From Pollutiaquabacter aromativorans (GTDB taxonomy: Bacteria > Bacteroidota > Bacteroidia > AKYH767-A > 2013-40CM-41-45): 64,000 bases of DNA. The notes below the pieces were generated by a model. The model did not search any database, had not been told where the DNA came from, and saw only the letters and a program-made list of their open reading frames with translations. Of this stretch, positions 41,074 to 49,800 are shown piece after piece. Both the position numbers and the translations under genes were made by a program. Where the stretch lies: positions 2,852,001-2,916,000 of the forward strand of contig CP185379.1 of the NCBI GenBank assembly GCA_049177215.1. Direction: 5' to 3'. Each line of letters starts with the position of its first letter. The first letter of the stretch is position 1.

Positions 41074-44000
41074 CTACCGAACCAGCGTCACATGTCCGAT
41101 AAACTTATGTCGCCGGTCCTTGATGTCGCGTAGCTGGATGACGTATTCGTAGACGTCGGCCTGACAGGTGGGGTTGCCGCCTTTGTAGGAGCCGTCCCAG
41201 GGCTGGTCGAACGAGGTCGAGTGATAGATCTCGCGGCCCCAGCGGTCGATGATCCACATCTCGTATTCCAACACACCGATCCCCACCGCGATGAAGCCGT
41301 CGTTCTTCCCGTCGCCGTTCGGCGTGAAGGCGTTCGGGATGTACAGCGTCAGTTCCTGGTCGATGCGTACGGTGCCGTAAGCGGTATCCGGACAACCACC
41401 CGGACTTTGCACGATCAATCGTATTTGGTAGGTACCGGTATCGGCATACTGGTGTTGCGGATTCACGACGCCGGTATCCACGGTTCCGTCGCCGTAGTCC
41501 CACTGCCAGGAAGCCGACAGATCGCTGCGGTCGAACAACTCCAGCAAGGGCGTAAAGACGGAGAGCGTCGCGGCCGACTGGTCAAAGTCCGCCACCGGCC
41601 ATGCATAAACGACCACCGCGCTATCGATCGTGAGGCGATTCTCACAACCGAAATCGCTCGTTATGGCGAGCGATACATCGTACACACCCGGCTCGGTGTA
41701 CACGTGCGCGGGGTCCGGATCGGTGGAGGTGCTGTCGTCGCCGAAGTCCCAGGCGTAGGTACTGCCCAAGGGCGGCTCGATGAGGTTGTCGAAGTTGACA
41801 GCCACCGGCGCACATCCGGAAGAACTGATCGGCGTGAACTCGACCACCGGCAGCGGATAGACGGTGACCGGTACCGAGTCGAGGACATCGGGACTGCATC
41901 CATCCGAAACCGTCACGACGAAGGAAGAATCCGTTACGGGATAGGCCGTGGCTTCGTCCGTGAGGATCGCGCCGTTGTTCCAGCTATAGGAATACGGACC
42001 GCCATTGCCTCCGCCGGCCACCGCATGCAACAAGACGGAATCACCGGCACAAATGGCGGGTAAGGCGTCGAGCGACAAGTCGAGCGGCGGATACACATTC
42101 ACCGTGATCTCCACCGGTTCGCCGCGACAGCCGGCGCTGTCAGTGACATAGACCTCATAGCTTGTCGTATCCGAAGGTTGCACGACCAGACTGTCGAGCG
42201 TGGATCCGTCGCTCCAGGTGAACGTGTAGGGCGGACGCGTACCGATCGCCGTGGCAAGCAGCGTAGCCGTTTGTCCGGTGCAGATCACCGGCGGTCCGGC
42301 TACGACCAGACTGACCGGGTTGGCATCGTTGACGAAAACATCAACGGAATCCCGACAACCATTCGCGTCGGTGACCACGACGCGGTACGAACCGGTATCG
42401 AGGTTCGTCACGACGGAATCCGTCGCGTTGCCGGGCATCCATTGGAACTGATAGCCGGGCGTACCACCGGCTGGATGTACTTCCACCGCACCGTCACGGG
42501 AACCCGTGCAGGTGATCGGTGTTGCCAGCGGCTGAAGCGCGATCGAATCCGGTTGCGCGATAACAAAGGTATCAAGACGGGTACAGTCGTTCGCGTCGGT
42601 GAGCAGGAGTACATACGTGCCGGCCGGAACATCAAGCAAGGAATCGCGATCGACCGTTCCGGGCGACCATGCATAGGTGATCGAGCCCGTACCGCCGCCG
42701 GCGAGCGCGATCAGCGAACCGTCCGGGCTTCCGTAGCAACGCGCATCGGTTGCGATGACTTGCAGGGTGATTGAATCAGGTTCTGCGATCGTGGCGCTGG
42801 TCGTTATCGTACAACCGTTGGCATCCGTCAATGTCGCGGAATAGTTGCCGGCGGTCATGCTGTCGAGGACCAGTCCGGATTGACCGGGCACGTTCCAGGT
42901 AACAGCATATACAGGCGTTCCGCCACCGGCTGTCAGCGTCACGCTGCCATTGGCACCACCGTAACACGACACCGGCAAAGCGTCAGCAGCCAGGCTCAAA
43001 GCGGCCGGTTCCAGGATCGTAACCGAGTCGCGGCTGATACAGCCGTTGGAGTCGGTCACCGCGACCTGGAAAGTTCCCGCGCGTATTCCGGAAAGCGTAT
43101 CGTTCGTTCCGCCGCCGCTCCAGAAATACCGGAACGGAGGAGTTCCGGCATTCACTGCAACCATGGCTTGTCCGTCGGCGCCACCGAAACAGGAAACATC
43201 GCCGAGCACTTGCGCAGCGATGACCGGAGGATCGTTCACATTGACCCGAATGGTATCCCAGGCCCGACAGCCGGCGAAGTTGGTGACCCTGATCGTGTAA
43301 TCGGTGGTAACCAGCGGACTTACACTCACGGAAGAAGTCGTTTGACCGCCCGGATTCCACAGCCAGGCGACGCCATTGCCGACAGCCAGCGACACGGAAC
43401 TTCCGGCACAGATCGTCCGGTCAGGGCCAAGGTTCGCGGTAGCCGGCGCGGAGACGGTGACCAGAATATCTTCGGTGTCTTCACAGCCGTTGGCATCCGC
43501 CACGGTGACGGTATAGGCGGTGGTGGTAGCCGGCGTTACGTAAACCGAATCGTTGTTCCCGCCTCCGCTCCAGGAGTAACTGAGGCCGCCAGAGGCGATC
43601 AACAAGGCGGAATCGCCCGGGCAGATCAATTGGTTCGGATTGGTAGCGGCGGTCGGCAGCGGATTGACGATCACCTGCACCGTATCGTATCCCGGACAGC
43701 CGTAGCTGTCGCGCACGGTGAGGTAGTAGTTGGTCGTGGTGTTCGGATGTACCTGTATCTGCTGCGTAGCCAGGTTGCCCGGAGTCCAGAGATAGGTAAG
43801 CGGTTGCGAGCCGTTCGCCTGTGCGCTCAGGGTGGTGGTATCGCCCAGACAAATCCGTCGCGTGTTACCTGCACTGACATTCGGACTTCTGCGCAGGATC
43901 ACACGGGCGCTGTCGCGGTCGGTACATCCGCGCGCGTCGGTTACGACCACATAAAAGTCCTGGGTGCTGGTCGGTGAAACCGTGAAGGTTGCCGTCGTTC

Positions 44001-45948
44001 CTCCACCCGGATACCAGGCATACGAAACCCCGCCGCTCGCGGTAAGCGTCGCCACGGAGCCCCGGCAAATGGTATCATTGGGGCCGGCATTTGCCGTGGG
44101 CAGTGTGTAGATGGTGATCGGACGTGTGGTGGTGGAGGTGCAACCGTCCGCATTGGTGACCGAAAGTGTCACGACATAATTGCCGGAGGCGTTATAGGTG
44201 TGCGCGGGAGATGGCACATTGGAACCGTTGCCATCGCCGAAATCCCAATCCCACACCGTGATGTTGGACGCGCTGCCGTCGTCGAAGTTCGCCTGTTCGC
44301 CAAAACAAACATTGGTAGTGGTGAAAGCAGCCGTCGGGCGGTTGTTTGACAACAGCAGCGACTGCCGCACGGTATCGATACAACCGGTGGCCGTTTGCAC
44401 GATGAGCATCACCGTGTAGGTCCCGGTCGCGGCATACGTATGCGTCGGGCTTTGCGCAGCGGATGTTCCGCCGTCGCCGAAGTTCCACGACCAGGAGGCG
44501 ATGGTTCCGCCCACGATCGTCGACTGGTCCGTAAAACCGACAGCCAGACTGGTACACGTCTGTGCGATGCTGAAGCCGGCCTGCGGGGCACCGTTGGCGG
44601 GTGTCACATTCACGGTATCGCTGTTCGAACAGGTTCCATCGCTGGCTGTGACGGTGTACACACCGGCACCGGCGGTGATGGCCGTGGTCGTCTGGCCGGT
44701 ATTCCATTGATAGGTATAAGCTCCGCTGCCTCCTGTTGCGGAAGCGGTCAGTGTGGTAAAGCTGTTACAGACCACGTTGGCATCGGGGCCGGCGTCCACG
44801 TCCAGTCCGCGCACGGTGATGCAGAAGGAATAGATCTGGGAACCGGTGTACGGACAATTGTCGTCGCGTACCGTGACGGTGAAGCAATACGGGATCACGT
44901 TCACATCCGCCTGGGTCGGCGTCCAGCAGAACGTCCCGGTCTCGCGCGGCGCGGGGTGAGCGGTGAAATCTGCGCCGGGGATGGCATAGTCCCAGGTCAC
45001 GAAGGTGTTCTGGCCGGCGTCCACGTCGGAGGAGAACACATCGAAGCAGGTTTGTTCGCCCGCGCAGATCGTCATCGCGAAGCTGTTGGTACCGTTGATG
45101 CCGGTCAGCGTCGGGATGATGTTGCTACAGGTAATGACCGTCACCTGGATGTCGCGCTCCACGCTGCCGATCAGCACGCCGTTGCGGTACTCTTTCACCA
45201 GCACGGCCATGACCGTCACCTCGAGGTTGGTCGGGGTCATGCAGATATCGCCGGTCTGCGGATTGAACGACATGGCCGGACTCGAGGAGAGCGGCTGGTT
45301 CGAAGTAAACGGCGCGAGGTAAGTCACCGGCGTACCGGCCCGGTCGTAGGGGGTGATCAGTTGATACACGAGCGAGTCGCCTTCCGAATCGTACGCGCCG
45401 TGGTTGAAGCAGAACTGCTGTCCGAGGCAGACGAACGGCACCGGCTTGTTGGAAAACACCGGTGAGTTGTTGCACAGGCCGTTGGTGTTGTCGAGCGTCG
45501 CGTAGATGTACATCTGCGTGTTCGACGGATCCTGGATGTTGGTGATGGCGGCATTGCGGCAACAGAGGTTGTAGCTGATGTTCCAGTCGGTACACGGACC
45601 GGGCAGGGTGATGATGCCGCGGTAGATGTATTCCTGGATGCCGGTGAACGTACCGCCGTTGCAGGTCGTTGCCTGTGCCGCGCAGGCCGGACTGATCTCC
45701 TGCCCCGTTCCGGGGATCTGAAAGATCTCGACCGAGTCGGCGGGAAAACAGGAGGACTGAAATACGATGAAGGCACCGGTGTCGGCATCGATACCGGCGC
45801 AGTCGCGGTAGAAAGAAAGGGTGATCTCGTAGCTGTTCCCGCCAAGACATTGATACGTCAGGTCGGAGCCCATGGAATGACTTCCGAAAGCCGTCTTGCT
45901 CAAAAGCAAAGTCAGCAGCAAGGAAAACAGCCTGGCCGGGAAGCGCAT
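41074..45948 (-). CDS. Giant PKD/SprB-repeat surface protein, gliding-motility CTD
   Basis: 1624 residues; signal peptide ending TAFGSHS. A cysteine-rich N-terminal region of about 390 residues (SHSMGSDLTYQCLGGNSYEITLSFYRDC) leads to several PKD domains (WSWNFGDGGTSAAQSPTHTY), SprB repeats (CFGGADGQAMVAVNAGTPPFRYFW) and immunoglobulin-like blocks. The last 90 residues form the gliding motility-associated C-terminal domain: YIPNAFTPNGDGKNDGF, WIIDRWGREIYHS, YEYVIQLRD, a T9SS type B signal. It is probably a surface adhesin or motility-related filament. Confidence 0.88.
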   Translation of the reverse strand: MRFPARLFSLLLTLLLSKTAFGSHSMGSDLTYQCLGGNSYEITLSFYRDCAGIDADTGAFIVFQSSCFPADSVEIFQIPGTGQEISPACAAQATTCNGGTFTGIQEYIYRGIITLPGPCTDWNISYNLCCRNAAITNIQDPSNTQMYIYATLDNTNGLCNNSPVFSNKPVPFVCLGQQFCFNHGAYDSEGDSLVYQLITPYDRAGTPVTYLAPFTSNQPLSSSPAMSFNPQTGDICMTPTNLEVTVMAVLVKEYRNGVLIGSVERDIQVTVITCSNIIPTLTGINGTNSFAMTICAGEQTCFDVFSSDVDAGQNTFVTWDYAIPGADFTAHPAPRETGTFCWTPTQADVNVIPYCFTVTVRDDNCPYTGSQIYSFCITVRGLDVDAGPDANVVCNSFTTLTASATGGSGAYTYQWNTGQTTTAITAGAGVYTVTASDGTCSNSDTVNVTPANGAPQAGFSIAQTCTSLAVGFTDQSTIVGGTIASWSWNFGDGGTSAAQSPTHTYAATGTYTVMLIVQTATGCIDTVRQSLLLSNNRPTAAFTTTNVCFGEQANFDDGSASNITVWDWDFGDGNGSNVPSPAHTYNASGNYVVTLSVTNADGCTSTTTRPITIYTLPTANAGPNDTICRGSVATLTASGGVSYAWYPGGGTTATFTVSPTSTQDFYVVVTDARGCTDRDSARVILRRSPNVSAGNTRRICLGDTTTLSAQANGSQPLTYLWTPGNLATQQIQVHPNTTTNYYLTVRDSYGCPGYDTVQVIVNPLPTAATNPNQLICPGDSALLIASGGLSYSWSGGGNNDSVYVTPATTTAYTVTVADANGCEDTEDILVTVSAPATANLGPDRTICAGSSVSLAVGNGVAWLWNPGGQTTSSVSVSPLVTTDYTIRVTNFAGCRAWDTIRVNVNDPPVIAAQVLGDVSCFGGADGQAMVAVNAGTPPFRYFWSGGGTNDTLSGIRAGTFQVAVTDSNGCISRDSVTILEPAALSLAADALPVSCYGGANGSVTLTAGGGTPVYAVTWNVPGQSGLVLDSMTAGNYSATLTDANGCTITTSATIAEPDSITLQVIATDARCYGSPDGSLIALAGGGTGSITYAWSPGTVDRDSLLDVPAGTYVLLLTDANDCTRLDTFVIAQPDSIALQPLATPITCTGSRDGAVEVHPAGGTPGYQFQWMPGNATDSVVTNLDTGSYRVVVTDANGCRDSVDVFVNDANPVSLVVAGPPVICTGQTATLLATAIGTRPPYTFTWSDGSTLDSLVVQPSDTTSYEVYVTDSAGCRGEPVEITVNVYPPLDLSLDALPAICAGDSVLLHAVAGGGNGGPYSYSWNNGAILTDEATAYPVTDSSFVVTVSDGCSPDVLDSVPVTVYPLPVVEFTPISSSGCAPVAVNFDNLIEPPLGSTYAWDFGDDSTSTDPDPAHVYTEPGVYDVSLAITSDFGCENRLTIDSAVVVYAWPVADFDQSAATLSVFTPLLELFDRSDLSASWQWDYGDGTVDTGVVNPQHQYADTGTYQIRLIVQSPGGCPDTAYGTVRIDQELTLYIPNAFTPNGDGKNDGFIAVGIGVLEYEMWIIDRWGREIYHSTSFDQPWDGSYKGGNPTCQADVYEYVIQLRDIKDRRHKFIGHVTLVR

Positions 45949-46837
45949 GATCGAACTGGGTGCAGTAGCCGGTAAAAGCGGAAACTATCGGCTAGAGCGG
46001 TAATGATTTGGCCATGCAACTTAGCCCTTTTCTCCCGGATTTGTCTGGAATTGAGGTGAATAAGTGAGGTTTAAAGGTCAATTTTCAACAAAAAAAGAAG
46101 GTTTTTAATAATCAAAATCTGTTTTTAATCGTATTTCATCAAATCCACGGGATCCAACGCAACCATGATACCGCGACCCCTACGGGGTCGAAACAGAAAA
46201 ATGAAATCATGGTGCTAGAATAACGTGACCCCTACGGGGTCATCGTTATTTGATCGACAGGCGTTACGTAAATCCGCCTGGGCAGGCTACAGCCAAGAGC
46301 AAACTGTTTACTGTTCACTGTTTACTGTTCACTGCCTGCTGCATACTGCCTACTGCTCTCAGGAGCGGAACGACAGTACGTTACTCCCCATCCGTCCCGT
46401 GTTCGCTCGTCGCATCAACTCTCTTTCATTGTTGAACGCAAGGGGCGACTCACTCACCCGGGGCTAGCCTGCAACGTTCCGGCTTCGACTCAGCGGGGAC
46501 CGTCTTGCTATAATTCCAAGCCGCCTGCCCGTTGAACCTTTTATTCGACCCCTACGGGGTCGGAATAAAAAATGAAATCACGGCGCTAGGATTATGAGAC
46601 CCCTACGGGGTCATCGAAATGCAAATCACTTGCGAAATATCCCGCCGGATAGGATTAGGAGACCCCTACGGGGTCATCGTTATGTGATCGACTTGCGTTA
46701 CGTTAATGCGCCTGGGCAGGCTACAGCTAAGGGCAAACTGTTTACTGTTTACAATTCACCTATCAACTATTCGCTATTGGCTATTCGCTATTCGCTCCCA
46801 ACTGTTCACTGTTCACTATTCACTGTTCACTCCTGCC
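45949..46837. repeat. Repeat-rich spacer with GACCCCTACGGGGTC palindromes
   Basis: 890 bp without a gene. The 15-bp palindrome GACCCCTACGGGGTC occurs at 46175, 46227, 46547, 46598 and 46661. The first four form two pairs about 37 bp apart, joined by AAATGAAATCA and GCTAG words. Two copies of CGCCTGGGCAGGCTACAGC lie at about 46279 and 46710, each followed by AAACTGTTTACTGTT words. Confidence 0.85.
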
Positions 46838-49800
46838 TCACCTCACCAACGTCACATGCCCGATGAACCGGTGCTTGCGTTGCCGGATATCGAGGACGTC
46901 GATGACGTATTCGTAGACGTCGTTCTGGCAGGTGGGATCGCCTCCGTACACGGAGCCGTCCCAGGGTTTGTCGAATCGGTTGGAATAAAAGATCTCGCGG
47001 CCCCAGCGGTCGATGATCCACATGTTGTATTCCAATACGCCTTCTCCGATCGCGATGAAGCCGTCGTTCTTTCCGTCTCCGTTCGGCGTGAACGCGTTGG
47101 GAATGTAGAGCGTGAACTCGGGTTCGATCCGTACGATGCCATAGATGGTATCCGGACAACCGCCTTCGCTGGTCACGATGAGCTGTACGACGTAGTTACC
47201 GCTATCCGCATAATGATGAACAGGAAACTGTTCGCCGGAAGCTGTGCTGCCATCGCCGAAATTCCATTCCCAGCTCACAGCGTCGGTACTGATGTCGCTG
47301 AACTCAACGACCGGCGTGAAGATGGAGATCGTATCGGCCGATTGTTGGAAGCCTGCTTGCGGGTAACCCCACACCTGCACCGCCTGCTCGATCGTCTGAG
47401 TTGCCACGCAGCCCTGGTCGGAGGTGATGGTAAGCGTTACATCGTATGTCCCGGGTGTAACGTAGGTATGAGTAGGCGCAGGGTCGGTGGAGGTGACATT
47501 ATCATCCAGGTCCCAGTAATAGGTTGAACCCGCCGGCGGATCGATCAGGTTTGAAAAGTCGACCGATACGGGCGTGCATCCTTCGATGTTCTCCGGCGTG
47601 AACTGGACGACCGGCAAGGGATGCACGTCGATGTAAACAGAATCGGTTACCGGCGGACTGCAACCATCGGTGGCGATCACCACGAAGAGCGAATCGTTCA
47701 AGGGTTGGATGACCGAGGATGCGCCGTTGATGGCACCATCGTTCCAACTATAAGCATATGGCCCGCCGTTACCACCGGTCACCTCCGCACTCAGGAGCGC
47801 GGAATCGCCTCCGCAAATGATCGGAAGCTCCGCCACGCTCAGTTGCAAAGGCGGATAGACCACGACCTCGACCTCCTGCGGCGCTGTCGAGCATCCGTTG
47901 GCATCGGTCACCACGACGGAAAAGGTCGTTGTCGTATCAAGCGCAACAGCCAGCGAGTCGTTGACGGTTCCCTCGTTCCAGGTGAAGCTGAACGGACTCG
48001 TACCTCCGCTGGCCGATGCGGTGAGGATGGCTTCTTGTCCGATGCAGATCGGTGCCGGTCCTTCGACGAACAATTCCACCGGAAACGGATCATCCACGAT
48101 CGCCGAACCGGTCGCGGTGCAACCCAGCAGGTCGGTCACCATGACGGTATACAATCCCGCCGGAACATTGTTCAGGCTTGCGCTGGTCGCATTGTTCGAC
48201 CAGAGATACTGATAACCCCCATTGCCGCCGGCTGCCGTGACGGCCGCGACACCATCGGCCGCGCCGCTGCAAGAGACTCCCGCAGCAACGATAGTCAGTG
48301 TAACGGGATCCGGTTGCGTAACCGTCAGCGTATCGCTGGTGATACAACCAAGGCTGTCGGTGATGGTGACGATGTGCTGGCCCGCTGCCAGTCCGCTCGC
48401 AGTATCGTTGGCAATGCCCGAGGGCAGCCAGTCGAACTCGTACGGACCCGTCCCGCCGGCAGCGGCGATGAAGGCTTGTCCGTCGCTACCGCCATTACAC
48501 GATACAGGCGCAGTCGAACCCGACACACTTACCGGTTGCGGTTGCGTGACAGTCGCGCTGCCGAGTATCGTACAGCCGTGCGCATCCGTAACGGTAACCG
48601 AATATACTCCTGCAGGAATCCCTGAATTGATGTTGCCGGTATGTCCGCCGGGCGACCATACCGCCTGGTAACCCGGAGTGCCGCCGGAAACGGAGAAGCT
48701 CACGGAACCATCCGAATAACCCGCGCAACTGGCAGGACGTGCACCGGTGATGATCGACAAGGCCGTGGGTTGGATCACCTGTACGGTATCCAGTGCGCTG
48801 CAACCATTGACATCGGTGACCGTCACCGGATACGTTCCTGCCGAAAGTCCGCTTACCGTATCATTGGCAACACCGCCCGGCCAGGAATAGGTGAACGGCC
48901 CGTTACCTGAAACGATGTTGGCGACCGCGCTTCCGTCCGCTCCGCCGAAGCAGGAGACGTTTTGCACAACCGAAGCGGTGATGACCGGAGCACCGGTGTT
49001 GGAGATGGTGGCTACCTGCGTCGAGGTGCATCCGTTCGCGTCGGTCGCGGTAACGGTATAACCGCCCGCATACAAACCGTTGACCGTCGCGCCGACTCCG
49101 CCGCCGGGTGTCCAGCTGTAAGTATATCCGCCAACACCGCCGGATGCCAGTGCATTCACACTGCCGTTGGCCACACCGCAGGTCGCTGCCGTTGAACCGG
49201 TGCTGACGGATACAGGTGTCGGTTCGGTCACGTTCACCGAAGCATTAGTCAAACAACCGTTCGCGTCAAGGACCGTGACATTGTATAAGCCGGCAGCCAG
49301 TCCGCTGACATTGGCCGTCGTGGCATTTCCCGGAAGCCAGTTGTAGGTATAGCCTGCCGTACCGCCATTCACACTCGCAGAAACCGATCCGGTCGCGCTG
49401 CCATTACACAATGCCGGCACCGCGCTGGCGTTGGCTTGCAATACCGTTGGTTGCCGGATGACCGTAGTGGTTGTAATGGTACAACCGTTATAGTCCGTTG
49501 CGGTTACCGTATACGTTCCGGCCGGAAGGGAAGAAATACTTGCACCCGAATGATTCCCCGGACTCCAGGTGTAGGTATATCCGGGAATTCCTCCGCCTGC
49601 ATTCGCGTTAAGGGTTCCGTTGGTGAAACCGTTGCAGGCCACATCGGTGGCGGACGCGGCGATCGTCAAAGCCGCTGGCTCATTTACCTGAGCATAGGCG
49701 GTATCCGAACAACCGTTGACATCCGTAACGATGACCGAATAGGCACCGGCCGTCAGACCACCAGCCACTGCAGCACTTCCGCCGGAGGGTGACCAGGTAT

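Noticed and set aside
41221..45465. Long rightward open frames opposite the giant surface protein
   Set aside because: GC-rich antisense shadows with Arg/His-rich, domain-free translations; the leftward frame has clear PKD and SprB domains.
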